Assembly (NCBI RefSeq): GCF_008704205.1
Contig: NZ_VXLC01000003.1
Coordinates: 806,001 to 870,000, forward strand
Length of the DNA: 64,000 bases
Direction: 5' to 3'
Origin: Nocardia colli
GTDB taxonomy: Bacteria; Actinomycetota; Actinomycetes; Mycobacteriales; Mycobacteriaceae
Notes under the pieces: generated by a model
Databases searched by the model: none
Seen by the model: the letters and a program-made list of their open reading frames with translations, nothing else
Told to the model about the DNA's origin: nothing
Made by a program: the position numbers and the translations under genes
Shown: positions 36,526 to 46,911 of the stretch, piece after piece
Layout: every line of letters starts with the position of its first letter
Numbering within the stretch: position 1 is the stretch's first letter

Positions 36526-37464
36526 ATGAACGCAACCGCGCCGGTATTCGCCGGACTCGCATTGCTTCTCGCGGGGCCTGCCCCGGCCCTGCTCAGCCGA
36601 GCGACCTGGACGTACCGGACACCCCGCGCCGCGCTCGTGCTCTGGCAGGCCATCGCGCTGGCCGCCGTGCTCAGCGCGTTCGGGTCCGGGTTGGCCATTG
36701 CCGCTGAGCTTCTGGTGCCGGGTCCCGACGGTCGGCCGACCACGCAACCCACGCGCGAGATCGACGCGCTCGGGTTGCCGCTGTGGTTGGCCTATGTCTT
36801 CGTGTTCGCGTTGACGCTGCTGGTCGGCGCGCGGCTCTGCTATGCCATCGTCCGGGTCGGCGTGCACACGCGGCGGCGGCGGGCGCGCCATCGGATGCTG
36901 GTCGACCTGCTCGATCAGAGCGGCCCGCGCCGGCGCGCCTCCGACATCCGGGTGCTCGCCGCGACCGAGCCGATCGCCTACTGCCTGCCCGGGCTGCGCC
37001 AGCGCGTGGTGATCAGCGAGGGCACGCTGACCAACCTCGACGATGCCGAGATCACCGCGATCGTCAGCCACGAACGCTCGCACCTGCGCGCCCGGCACGA
37101 TCTGGTGCTCGAGGCGTTCACCGCTGTGCACGAAGCGTTTCCGCGGTTCGTCCGCAGCAAGGCCGCGCTCGGCTCGGTGAAACTGCTCATCGAATTGCTC
37201 GCCGACGACTCCGCGGTGAAGGTGACCGGGCCGAAGCCGCTGGCGCGCGCCCTGGTTGCCTGCTCGAAATCCACCGCGCCGCAGGGTGCGCTCGCCGCGG
37301 GCGGGCCGACCACCCTGATTCGGATCCAGCGCCTGACCGGGCGGATCGGTGACGTCCGGGTCGCCAGCGCCGCCTACCTCGGCTCGGCCGCCATTCTCGT
37401 CGTGCCGACGATGGCCGTCGCGGTGCCCTGGCTGGTCGAGCTGGGCCGACTCTTCCGCAGCTAG
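36526..37464 (+). CDS. BlaR1-type M56 membrane metalloprotease
   Basis: A 312-residue integral membrane protein with helices near 5-25, 38-62, 85-112 and 285-305 and the zinc-binding HERSH in AIVSHERSHLRARHD. It lacks the C-terminal penicillin-sensor domain of staphylococcal BlaR1, like its mycobacterial counterpart Rv1845c. Its role is probably to cleave the BlaI repressor encoded just upstream when an envelope signal is received; how the signal is sensed is unknown. Confidence 0.9.
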   Translation: MNATAPVFAGLALLLAGPAPALLSRATWTYRTPRAALVLWQAIALAAVLSAFGSGLAIAAELLVPGPDGRPTTQPTREIDALGLPLWLAYVFVFALTLLVGARLCYAIVRVGVHTRRRRARHRMLVDLLDQSGPRRRASDIRVLAATEPIAYCLPGLRQRVVISEGTLTNLDDAEITAIVSHERSHLRARHDLVLEAFTAVHEAFPRFVRSKAALGSVKLLIELLADDSAVKVTGPKPLARALVACSKSTAPQGALAAGGPTTLIRIQRLTGRIGDVRVASAAYLGSAAILVVPTMAVAVPWLVELGRLFRS

Positions 37465-37635
37465 ACAGTCGTAGGACGTATCCTGAACACTTGGCCTGCT
37501 ACCCGGCGGGCCTCATCGCCTTTTCGCGCCGCACCCTGATTCCGTCGCGGCGCGCGGCGCACCGAGCCGGTCGCCGAACCACCGAACAGCGCGCTCACCA
37601 GCCCGAGCGCGTCTTACGAAAGGCACACACCACCC

Positions 37636-39624
37636 GTGACCCCCTCGACGCCTGTCGCCGCTGCGCCCGTGACCTTCATGGACCTGGGCCTGCCCGCCGT
37701 GCTCGTGCACGCACTGCGCAACGACGGCATCGAGGCACCGTTCCCGATCCAGGCCGCGACCATTCCGGATGTGCTGGCGGGCAAGGATGTGCTCGGCCGC
37801 GGGCCGACGGGTTCCGGTAAGACGCTGGCCTTCGGGTTGCCCATGCTGACCCGGCTGGCGACCGGATCGACCAAGCCGGGCCGTCCGCGTGGTCTGGTGC
37901 TGGTGCCGACCCGCGAGCTGGCCGCGCAGATCGAACGCGCACTCGACGCGCCTGCGCTCGCGGTCGGACTGCGGGTCGCGTCCGTGGTCGGCGGCGCGCC
38001 GATCCGGCGGCAGGCCGAGCGGCTCGCGCGCGGCGTCGACCTGCTGATCGCCACGCCCGGGCGACTCGCCGATCTGATCGCCCAGGGTTCGGCCGCGCTC
38101 GGCGATGTGCAGATCACCGCGCTGGACGAGGCCGATCACATGGCCGACATGGGGTTCCTGCCGCAGGTCACCAAGCTGCTCGATCAGACGCCGAAAGACG
38201 GTCAGCGCCTGCTGTTCTCGGCCACGCTGGACGGCGAGGTGGACAAGCTGGTCAAGCGCTACCTGCGGGCCCCGGTCACACATTCGACCGCGCCCGCGTC
38301 AGCGTCGGTCACCACCATGACCCACCACCTGCTCTTCGTGCGCGACAAGCTGGCCAAGCGGGCCGTGGCCGCCGAGATCGCCGCGCGGGACGGGCTGACC
38401 ATCATGTTCGTCCGGACCAAGCACGGAGCCGATCGGCTGGCGAAGCAGCTGCGCGGGGCGGGGATCGCGACCGGCGCGCTGCACGGCGGCAAGGCGCAGA
38501 ACAATCGGACGCGCACGCTGGCGGCGTTCGCGGATGGGTCGATTCCGGTGCTGGTGACCACCGATGTCGCGGCGCGCGGCATTCACGTCGACAACATTTC
38601 CCTGGTGGTGCACGTCGATCCGCCCGCGGAGTCGAAGGCGTATCTGCATCGGGCCGGGCGGACCGCGCGGGCCGGTGAGGACGGCGTGGTCGTCACGCTG
38701 GTGATGGACGAGGAGCGGCGCGAGGTCGAGGCGATGACCCGCAAGGCGGGCGTCGAGATCGTGGGCGTCGAGGTGCAGCCCGGAGATCGCCGGCTGATCG
38801 AGATCACCGGTGCGCGGCAGCCGTCCGGGGTTCCGGTCGCCGCGCCCGCGCCGCCGAAGCAGCCTGTGGCGGAAGCGAGTTCGAAGTCGGGGTCCGGGCG
38901 GCGACGTGGCGGATCGGGGCGGCGGTCGACCGAGACCCGCGGTGGTGGTGCGCCCGTGCGGGCCGAGGCCTCGGCGAGTGAACGCCGGAAAGACGGGTCC
39001 ATCAAGGGATCCTCGCGCGATCCGGGTTCATCGAAGTCCGCCGCGGGCGGACGCGGTGCGGCGAAGGGTAATTCGGGTGCTGGCGATGCGCGCGAGGCAG
39101 GTGCGGCGAGCGGCGGCTCCGGGGCACGCGGAGCTGGTGCGGCGAAGGTCGGACCATCGGGTGCGGCACGCGGATCAGCGCGTTCGGGGTCCGGCGGTGC
39201 GCGGTCGACAGGGTCCGGCAGTACACGCGATGCAGGCAAGTCGAGTCGGTCCGCGGGTGAGCGCGGTTCGGGCGCCGCGAAGGGCGGGGCCGGTTCCGGC
39301 GATGTACGCGGGACGGGTGCGGCGAGCGGCGGCTCCGGGGCACGCGGAGCGGGCGTGGCGAAGGTAGGACCGTCAGGCGCTGCACGCGGAGCAGGACGTT
39401 CGGGTACCGGCGGCGCGCACGGTTCGGCGCGTGGTGCGGGGGCGGCGGGTTCCGGTCGCAATGCTGGTGGTGGGGCGGGATTCACCGGTCGTTCCAGTGG
39501 TTCCGCCGCCGGTTCCAGCGGCCGCTCGGGTGGCGCGACCAGCGGCGACACGCCCGGGAATGCACGGCGACGCGCCGTGCGCCCGGAGCACGCGCCGGGG
39601 ACCCGCAATCGTGGGGCAAACTGA
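37636..39624 (+). CDS. DEAD-box RNA helicase with long Gly/Ser/Arg-rich repetitive tail
   Basis: The first 390 residues hold the full helicase core: FPIQAATIP, PTGSGKT, PTRELA, TPGRL, LDEADHMADMGF, SAT and HRAGRTARAG. The remaining 270 residues are a low-complexity tail (GGSGARGAGAAKVGPSG repeats) of the kind that binds RNA and can promote condensates, as in mycobacterial RhlE1. The core is a cytosolic ATP-dependent RNA remodeller. It starts at a GTG. The 171-bp leader contains a 7-bp dyad (CGCGCTC/GAGCGCG), common in self-regulated helicase mRNAs. Confidence 0.93.
   Translation: MTPSTPVAAAPVTFMDLGLPAVLVHALRNDGIEAPFPIQAATIPDVLAGKDVLGRGPTGSGKTLAFGLPMLTRLATGSTKPGRPRGLVLVPTRELAAQIERALDAPALAVGLRVASVVGGAPIRRQAERLARGVDLLIATPGRLADLIAQGSAALGDVQITALDEADHMADMGFLPQVTKLLDQTPKDGQRLLFSATLDGEVDKLVKRYLRAPVTHSTAPASASVTTMTHHLLFVRDKLAKRAVAAEIAARDGLTIMFVRTKHGADRLAKQLRGAGIATGALHGGKAQNNRTRTLAAFADGSIPVLVTTDVAARGIHVDNISLVVHVDPPAESKAYLHRAGRTARAGEDGVVVTLVMDEERREVEAMTRKAGVEIVGVEVQPGDRRLIEITGARQPSGVPVAAPAPPKQPVAEASSKSGSGRRRGGSGRRSTETRGGGAPVRAEASASERRKDGSIKGSSRDPGSSKSAAGGRGAAKGNSGAGDAREAGAASGGSGARGAGAAKVGPSGAARGSARSGSGGARSTGSGSTRDAGKSSRSAGERGSGAAKGGAGSGDVRGTGAASGGSGARGAGVAKVGPSGAARGAGRSGTGGAHGSARGAGAAGSGRNAGGGAGFTGRSSGSAAGSSGRSGGATSGDTPGNARRRAVRPEHAPGTRNRGAN
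39101..39390 (+). repeat. Internal DNA repeat in the helicase tail
   Basis: The 74 bases from 39101 recur from 39317 with about eight differences and the first 35 bases identical, an offset of 216 bp or exactly 72 codons. It encodes two copies of AASGGSGARGAG.AKVGPSGAARG (dot marks the variable residue), so the tail grew at least partly by in-frame duplication. Confidence 0.8.
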
Positions 39625-39629
39625 CGGTC

Positions 39630-40475
39630 GTGGCCAACCATCCGGTGGGCGCGATCGCCTGCGCACTGCTGGCGGCGCTGTTCTTCGCGGTGGCGGCGGT
39701 CGCGCAGCAGCGCGCGGCGGCGGCCGTCCCCGAGGGTGATTCGCTCGTTCACGCGCTGCTGCGCAACCCGCGCTGGTGGGCCGGAATCGTCGGCGATGCC
39801 GGCGGTTACGCGATGCAGGTCGCCGCGCTCGCGCTGGGCGCGGTGCTGCTGGTCCAGCCGATCCTGGTGAGCGCGTTGGTATTCGCGCTGCCGCTGGCGG
39901 CCAGACTCAACGGCCGCCGCATCGCCGCCCGCACCTGGGCCACCGCACTGGCACTCGTCGCCGCACTGGTCTGCTTCCTCGTCGTCGGCAATCCCTCCGA
40001 GGGCAATACCAATGCGCCCCTGGACGATTGGCTGCTCCCCCTGATCATCCTGGTCGCCCTCATCGCCGCGGCCACGATCATCGGCGGCAGCAGCGCCGAC
40101 CCCGGCAGGCGTGCCCTACTCCTCGGCGCCGCAAGCGGTTCCCTCTACGGCTTGGCCGCCGCCCTCACCTCCTACGTCACCTCGCTGTTCGAACACGGCA
40201 TCGGCCACGTACTCGGCAGCTGGCAGACCTGGGCCCTCGTCGCCGCCGGCATCACCGGTGTCTACCTGCAACAGCGCGCATTCCAAGCCGGCCCGCTCTC
40301 CGCATCACTCCCCGCGGTCACCATCGCCGAACCCCTCGCCGCCGCCTTCATCGGCATAACCGTCCTCGACGAACGCTTCCGCACCAACACCTTCGGCCTC
40401 ACCATCACCACCCTCGCCGTAATCACTATGTGCGCCACCACAATCCGCCTCTCCCGCGCCCAAGCCGCCACCTGA
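39630..40475 (+). CDS. DMT-superfamily (EamA-like) transporter
   Basis: A 281-residue protein with nine to ten hydrophobic helices in two related halves, the layout of drug/metabolite transporters; the C-terminal GPLSASLPAVTIAEPLAAAF and ITVLDERF segments are typical of EamA repeats. It starts five bases after the helicase stop at a GTG. Substrate unknown. A large palindromic repeat array begins immediately after its stop. Confidence 0.82.
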   Translation: MANHPVGAIACALLAALFFAVAAVAQQRAAAAVPEGDSLVHALLRNPRWWAGIVGDAGGYAMQVAALALGAVLLVQPILVSALVFALPLAARLNGRRIAARTWATALALVAALVCFLVVGNPSEGNTNAPLDDWLLPLIILVALIAAATIIGGSSADPGRRALLLGAASGSLYGLAAALTSYVTSLFEHGIGHVLGSWQTWALVAAGITGVYLQQRAFQAGPLSASLPAVTIAEPLAAAFIGITVLDERFRTNTFGLTITTLAVITMCATTIRLSRAQAAT

Positions 40476-40476
40476 C

Positions 40477-41262
40477 CCCGCGCATCGATTCGCCGACCGC
40501 GGACGAATCAGCGGGCAAATCGGGCCGCAGCAGTAGAAATTGTGCGCAACTGACAATCCGCCACCGAGAATGGCGGACCGCCGCAAACTCCCGAGCCAGG
40601 CGAACACGAGCGCGCCAGCCGCCGTGCAGCCCCGAACACATACACGACGCGAGCTAGCGGCAGCCGCGCATCAGTTTGCCCGCCGCGCACGAATCAGCGG
40701 GCAAATCACTGCGCGGCAGGAGAAATAGCGCGCGGCGGACAATCCGCCACGGAGAATGGCGGACCGCCGCAAGAAATCCGCGCCAAGCGAACCGACCTCG
40801 CCAGCCGGCCGCCATGCGGCGTCGAAGGCGCACCGGAAGCCCGCAGCGGCCGCGCATAAATTCGCCCGCCGCACACGTCCCGCCTCGCAATTCGTTGCGC
40901 ACCAAGCAAACTCAAGCGCGCCGACTAAGGTGTGCGCCGTACAGCACCAAAGGCGTACACGCGGGCTGGCAGCCGCGCAGTAAATTGCCCGCCGCGCACG
41001 ATCCAGCGGGCCAATCAGCCCGCAGCAGGCGAAATCATGCGCGGCAGACAATCCGCCGACGAGAATGGCGGACCGCCGCAAGTCGTCCGCGCCACGCGAA
41101 CCCGAGCGCACCGAGCCAGCTGGCCGCCATGCGGCACCGAAGACCCACCGGGAGTCGCGGCAGCCGCGCATCAGTTTGCCCGCCGCGCACGATCCAGCGG
41201 GCAAATGACTGCGCGGCAGGAGAAATTGCGCGCGGCGGACAATCCGCCTAGCGACCCGCCGA
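40477..41262. repeat. Tandem array of about 186-bp palindromic units
   Basis: Five units start at about 40477, 40663, 40849, 40972 and 41163. Units 1, 2 and 4 are 186-191 bp; unit 3 is a 123-bp deletion form; unit 5 stops after about 100 bp. Each begins GCCGCGCA, then carries a two-block hairpin (unit 2: GCCGCGCA+GTTTGCCCGC with GCGGGCAAAT+TGCGCGGC, 40663-40717) and, in full units, GGCGGA-CAA-TCCGCC (40734) and GGCGG-A-CCGCC (40758). A second GCCGCGCA at 40682 competes for the same 3' arm, so two hairpins are mutually exclusive. Units 2 and 5 are closest. No gene is supported here; frames through it are by-products of the repeat. Confidence 0.88.
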
Positions 41263-41320
41263 CCTCGTCACCGCGGCTCGCTGTGGCCAGCTGCTCGTGG
41301 ACTAAAGTGCGATTTCGCTG

Positions 41321-41398
41321 CCGCCGCGCACTTCTTTGCGTGGCGCGCACGATATTGCCGACTGTTTCGCTCGCATCGGGCGGATTCGTGCGCGGCGG
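41321..41398. repeat. Dispersed palindrome copy with competing arms
   Basis: CCGCCGCGCAC (41321) pairs perfectly with GTGCGCGGCGG (41388), and an inner CGCGCACGA (41344) pairs with TCGTGCGCG (41386-41394), sharing the same right arm. It has the same two-state layout as the array units and lies between the array and guaB1. The remaining sequence of 41263-41559 holds no supported gene. Confidence 0.8.
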
Positions 41399-41559
41399 GT
41401 GCTGGTTCGCTGCGGGCACGCCGGATAGCCGCGCGGGCGGTGGTGGTGGGGCACGCCGGTCGGCTGGCCCTGTCGCCGCGCGCAAGCCGAGGCCTCGCGC
41501 GCTGTGAACTTCGTCTCCGCCGGGTGCTGGAGAATTGCGCGCTACCGCCCCGACTTGGT

Positions 41560-43012
<1,453 letters not shown>

Positions 43013-43042
43013 GCCGTAACCAGTTGTCGCACTTATGAGTTC

Positions 43043-43074
43043 GCGGCCGCCCGGTCCACCGCCCGGGCGGCCGC
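43043..43074 (+). terminator. GC-only terminator hairpin after guaB1
   Basis: GCGGCCGCCCGG and CCGGGCGGCCGC form a perfect 12-bp stem with an 8-base loop, 30 bp after the guaB1 stop. No T tract follows, as is usual for actinobacterial terminators. Confidence 0.75.
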
Positions 43075-43233
43075 AGCGCGCATCGGTCCTTCGACCGCCG
43101 AGACCCGGCGAGATCGGCGTCCGACACGCCCGCCACGGCACGACCACCGGCCAGCGCCACCCGGCGCGTGGGCCGGTAACATAGTGGTTGCCGGTCTTCC
43201 GGCCCAACATCTTCGGCTTGCGAAAGGATCCAG

Positions 43234-43362
43234 TTGTCACCCGCGTCCGAGGGCGCAGCACAGGAGGGCTCCTCTACCGAGCCGGGTGACAAACCCGGCG
43301 TCCTCCTTCCCCCAGCCCCACATCCCACCGGCCAGTTCCGCATACCGTTCGGCGGGTGCTGA
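43234..43362 (+). CDS. Candidate 42-residue Pro-rich leader peptide before the CNNM genes
   Basis: AAAGGA lies six bases before a TTG at 43234, which opens a 42-codon frame reading LSPASEGAAQEGSSTEPGDK and ending PHPTGQFRIPFGGC, with PP and several single prolines. Its TGA (43360-43362) overlaps the CNNM start at 43356. TTGTCACCCG (43234-43243) pairs perfectly with CGGGTGACAA (43283-43292), with a small AGGAG/CTCCT hairpin inside and a GGGCCGG/CCGGCCC hairpin before it. So the leader could fold differently depending on translation, as in Pro-rich Mg2+-sensing leaders. Its expression is unproven. Confidence 0.45.
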   Translation: MSPASEGAAQEGSSTEPGDKPGVLLPPAPHPTGQFRIPFGGC

Positions 43363-44771
43363 CGATGTCCGTCACGCTCACGGTGCTCAGCCTGCTGGGG
43401 TTCATCGCTCTCACGGCAGGCACCGCCCTCTTCGTCGCCGCCGAATTCTCCCTCACCGCGCTGGAACGGAGCACCGTCGAAGCGCACGCGCGCGACGGTG
43501 ACGTTCGCGCCAGGATGGTGCGCCAGGCGCATCGGACGCTGTCGTTCCAGCTGTCCGGCGCCCAGCTCGGCATCACCATCACCACCCTGATCACCGGTTA
43601 CATCGCCGAGCCGGTACTGGCCCGCCTGCTGGATCCGCTGTTCAGCGGCATCGGGCTGAGCGAGGGCGCGGCGCACGGCATCTCGCTCGTGCTCGCCCTG
43701 GTGCTGGCCACGTCGCTGTCGATGATCTACGGCGAGTTGGTGCCGAAGAACATCGCCATCGCCAAGCCGCTGGCCACCGCGCGCACCACAGCTCCCCCGA
43801 TGGTCGCGTTCTCGGTGATCTTCAAGTGGCTGATCCACTTCCTCAACAACACCGCCAACTGGGTCGTGCGCCGGCTCGGCGTGGAACCGGCCGAAGAGCT
43901 GCGTTCCGCACGGTCGCCACAGGAACTCGGGTCGCTGGTCCGCACGTCCGCGCTGCGCGGCGCGCTCGACCAGCGCACCGCCTTGGTGATCGACCGCTCG
44001 CTGCAATTCGGTGAGCGCAGCGCCGAGGAACTGATGACCCCGCGGGTGAAGATCGAGGCGCTGGACAAGCTCGACACCATCGCCGACCTGATCGACGCGG
44101 CCCGCCGCACCGGCTACTCCCGGTTCCCGGTGATCGACGGCGACCTGGACAACACCCTCGGCGTCGTGCACATCAAGCAGGCGTTCACCCATCCCGCGAA
44201 CGTCCGCCGCACCATCCCGCTGCAGATGCTGGCCCATCCGGTCCCGATCGTGCCGGCCAGCCTGGACGGCGACGAGGTGCTGGAACGGATCCGTGCCGAC
44301 GGCATGCAGGTCGCGCTGGTCGTCGACGAATACGGCGGCACCGCGGGCATCGTCACCATGGAGGACATCATCGAGGAGATCCTCGGCGACGTCCGCGACG
44401 AGCACGACGAGGAAGAACTCGACGTGCGCCGGGTGTCCGACGGCTGGGACTGCTCCGGCCTGCTGCGCATCGACGAGGTCTCCCGCGCCACCGGATACGA
44501 CGCCCCCGAGGGCGAATACGAGACGCTCGGCGGGCTCGTGCTCACCCGGCTCGGGCGCATCCCGGTGGCCGGCGACGAGGTCGTCCTGCCGAATCCGCGT
44601 TCGCAGCAATGGTCTTCGAACGAACAACCGACCACCGGCGGCTGGATCGCGCGGGTGGAACGCATGGACGGACGCCGCATCGACCGGGTTCGCCTGATCC
44701 CGGTCGCCCCGGACGATCTCGCGTTCCGCCAGCTGCAAGCCGAACCCGAGCAGGAGCACAGCCATGGGTGA
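43356..44771 (+). CDS. CNNM/CorC-type membrane protein with CBS domains, copy 1
   Basis: A 471-residue protein: a CNNM (DUF21) membrane domain of three to four helices (VAAEFSLTALERSTVEAHAR, QLGITITTLITGYIAEPVL, MIYGELVPKNIAIAKPLA), a CBS pair at about 230-345 (TPRVKIEALDK, VVDEYGGTAGIVTMEDIIEE) and a C-terminal CorC_HlyC domain. The family mediates or controls Mg2+/Co2+ efflux. It corresponds to Rv1842c next to guaB1. Start is the GTG at 43356 or the ATG at 43365. It overlaps copy 2 by eight bases. Confidence 0.93.
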   Translation: MLTMSVTLTVLSLLGFIALTAGTALFVAAEFSLTALERSTVEAHARDGDVRARMVRQAHRTLSFQLSGAQLGITITTLITGYIAEPVLARLLDPLFSGIGLSEGAAHGISLVLALVLATSLSMIYGELVPKNIAIAKPLATARTTAPPMVAFSVIFKWLIHFLNNTANWVVRRLGVEPAEELRSARSPQELGSLVRTSALRGALDQRTALVIDRSLQFGERSAEELMTPRVKIEALDKLDTIADLIDAARRTGYSRFPVIDGDLDNTLGVVHIKQAFTHPANVRRTIPLQMLAHPVPIVPASLDGDEVLERIRADGMQVALVVDEYGGTAGIVTMEDIIEEILGDVRDEHDEEELDVRRVSDGWDCSGLLRIDEVSRATGYDAPEGEYETLGGLVLTRLGRIPVAGDEVVLPNPRSQQWSSNEQPTTGGWIARVERMDGRRIDRVRLIPVAPDDLAFRQLQAEPEQEHSHG

Positions 44772-45828
44772 TCTCTTCGGCGTTCTGCTCACCGTGGTGC
44801 TGCTGCTGAGCAACGCCTTCTTCGTCGCCGCCGAATTCGCGCTGATCTCGGCCCGCCGCGACCGCCTCGAAGCGCTCGCCGCACAGGGAAAGCGCAACGC
44901 CGACTTGGTGATTCGCGCGGGCGAGAACCTGTCGATGATGCTGGCCGCCGCCCAGCTCGGCATCACCATCTGCTCGATCCTGCTCGGCCGGGTCGCCGAA
45001 CCCGCGGTGGCGCACCTGCTGGAGGGGCCGTTCGATCTCCTCGGCATGCCCGAACAGCTGCTGCACCCCGTCGCTTTCGCGATCGCGCTGGCCATCGTGG
45101 TGATCCTGCACATCCTGTTCGGCGAGATGATCCCGAAGAACATCGCGCTGGCCGGTCCGGAACGCAGTGCGCTGCTGCTGGTTCCGGTGCACCTGATGTG
45201 GTTGCGCCTGGCCCGCCCGCTCATCGCGATCTACAACCTGGCCGCCAACCTCACCCTGCGGCTGCTGCGGATCGAGCCGAAGGACGAGTTGCAGGCGACC
45301 GTCTCGTCGGTGGAACTCGCGGAGATGATCGGCGAGTCGCGCTCGGAGGGACTGCTGGACGAGGAGGAACACCGCCGGCTGACCCAGGCACTGGGCACCA
45401 GCGATCGGGTGGTGGCCGACGTGATGGTGACGCTGGAGACGACCCGGACAGTTCCGTTGCGCGGCAACGGAACCACGCTCGGCGACATCGAAACCGCCGT
45501 CGCCGAAACCGGTTTCTCGCGGTACCCGGTGCAGGCGAGCGACGGGTCGCTGGTCGGCTACATGCACGTGAAGGATGTGCTCGACAAGGTCGCCGACGAA
45601 AGCGCCGGACCGGGAACTCCCATCCCGCGCACCGACATTCGCCCGTTGCCGACGGTCAGCATGCACACGCCGCTGTACGAGGCGCTCGCGCGGCTGCGGC
45701 GCACCAACAGCCACCTGGGCCGGGTCGTGGATACCCGCGGCAACACCACCGGCATCGTGGCGTTGGAAGATCTCGTGGAAGAGTTCGTCGGCACCGTCCG
45801 CGACGGGACGCACCGGATCATCGAATGA
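44764..45828 (+). CDS. CNNM-type membrane protein with CBS domains, copy 2
   Basis: A 354-residue paralogue with the same CNNM core (SNAFFVAAEFALISARRDRL, QLGITICSILLGRVAEPAV, FGEMIPKNIALAGPERSALL) and CBS pair (SRYPVQASDGSLVGYMHVKD, GNTTGIVALEDLVEEFVG), but without the C-terminal CorC_HlyC domain of copy 1. It matches Rv1841c. The overlap with copy 1 suggests a stoichiometric pair. It also overlaps the next gene (ATGA). Confidence 0.92.
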   Translation: MGDLFGVLLTVVLLLSNAFFVAAEFALISARRDRLEALAAQGKRNADLVIRAGENLSMMLAAAQLGITICSILLGRVAEPAVAHLLEGPFDLLGMPEQLLHPVAFAIALAIVVILHILFGEMIPKNIALAGPERSALLLVPVHLMWLRLARPLIAIYNLAANLTLRLLRIEPKDELQATVSSVELAEMIGESRSEGLLDEEEHRRLTQALGTSDRVVADVMVTLETTRTVPLRGNGTTLGDIETAVAETGFSRYPVQASDGSLVGYMHVKDVLDKVADESAGPGTPIPRTDIRPLPTVSMHTPLYEALARLRRTNSHLGRVVDTRGNTTGIVALEDLVEEFVGTVRDGTHRIIE

Positions 45829-46730
45829 ACGAGTGGGGCTCCGAGTTCGCGGTACTGACCGAGGAGCGGTGGCGGGCGCAGGCGGCCGAGCATCTGGCTC
45901 GGGTCGATCGGCTGGTCGGGCCGTATGTCGAACGGCGAGCCGCGGGTTCGACGCATCCGGTGATCGATTTCCTGTTCACCTATTACGGGCACAAGCCTGC
46001 GCAGTTGCGGCGCTGGCATCCCGGGTTCGGGATCGGGATGGCCGGTGCGCGCGAATACGACGGTGCGCGTGGGTATCACCGGGTCTCGGCCGATGCGGCC
46101 GCTGTCTTCACCGCGGACCCCGCCTACCTCGAGCGCCGTCGCGACACCGTCGAGTTCGTGGCGAACCTGTTGCGCGCCACCGCGTCCCGGCCCGCGCAGC
46201 TGTCCTGTTTCGGGTTGCACGAATGGGCGATGGTGTATCGCACCGAGGACGTCCGGCATCAACAGGTTCCGCTGCGTCTGGGCCGGACCGGCACCGACGA
46301 GGTCGTCGAGTCGATGTCGCTGCGCTGCACCCATTTCGACGCGTTCCGCTTCTTCACCCCCGACGCGGTCGGCCGCAACGCCGAGCCGCTGACCCGCGCC
46401 GATCAGGTCGCCCGGGAACAGCCCGGCTGCCTGCACGCGAATATGGACCTCTACAAGTGGAGCTTCAAGCTCGTTCCGCTGATCCCGTCGGCGCTCATCC
46501 TGGACTGTTTCGAACTGGCTTGCGCCGCACGCGAACTCGACATGCGGGCCAGTCCCTACGATCTGTCTGAGTACGGGTACGAGCCGGTGCGGATCGAAAC
46601 GCCGTCCGGGCGCGCGGAATACGTGCGCTCGCAGTCCGCGCTGGCCGAGCGCTCGGCGGAGTTACGCCGGATTCTGCTCGACGCCTGCGTTGCGCTGCTC
46701 GCCGTCGACGTTGCGCAATCCACTGCCTGA
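45825..46730 (+). CDS. Conserved actinobacterial protein often labelled 3-methyladenine DNA glycosylase
   Basis: The 301-residue soluble protein has the strongly conserved segment HPVIDFLFTYYGHKPAQLRR followed by WHPG, then CFGLHEWAMVYR and a C-terminal helix. Such proteins are widely named 3-methyladenine DNA glycosylase, but I see neither the helix-hairpin-helix nor the Tag zinc signature, so the name should be doubted. Conserved His, Trp and Glu residues suggest an enzyme. It overlaps the CNNM copy 2 stop and so is the last gene of that operon. Confidence 0.6.
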   Translation: MNEWGSEFAVLTEERWRAQAAEHLARVDRLVGPYVERRAAGSTHPVIDFLFTYYGHKPAQLRRWHPGFGIGMAGAREYDGARGYHRVSADAAAVFTADPAYLERRRDTVEFVANLLRATASRPAQLSCFGLHEWAMVYRTEDVRHQQVPLRLGRTGTDEVVESMSLRCTHFDAFRFFTPDAVGRNAEPLTRADQVAREQPGCLHANMDLYKWSFKLVPLIPSALILDCFELACAARELDMRASPYDLSEYGYEPVRIETPSGRAEYVRSQSALAERSAELRRILLDACVALLAVDVAQSTA

Positions 46731-46911
46731 CCTCGCCTGAGCAACCGTAGATCTTCCACGTGCACTGCCACTGAACTGCCGACTTCGTCGGATTTCCGCA
46801 AAACCCTTCACATAAGTTAACGGCTGTTACTACCATGCAGTCAGTTCCCTAAGCTGTCCCAGTCAGCGGCGGGATAACTGATCAACGATGATGAAGGTTG
46901 GGGAACCGACG

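Noticed and set aside
40671..41204. Repetitive minus-strand protein (LRRSAIL, ICPLIRARRAN repeats) in the tandem array
   Set aside because: The repeats arise because most unit spacings are multiples of three, but one is 191 bp, stems rather than codons are conserved, and no ribosome site is present.
40477..41262. CRISPR array
   Set aside because: Units are about 186 bp, internally palindromic and of uneven length, without short identical repeats and unique spacers, and no cas gene is nearby.
43170..43355. M-box or ykoK-type Mg2+ riboswitch
   Set aside because: The conserved M-box core could not be recognised; only simple hairpins and a leader frame are visible.
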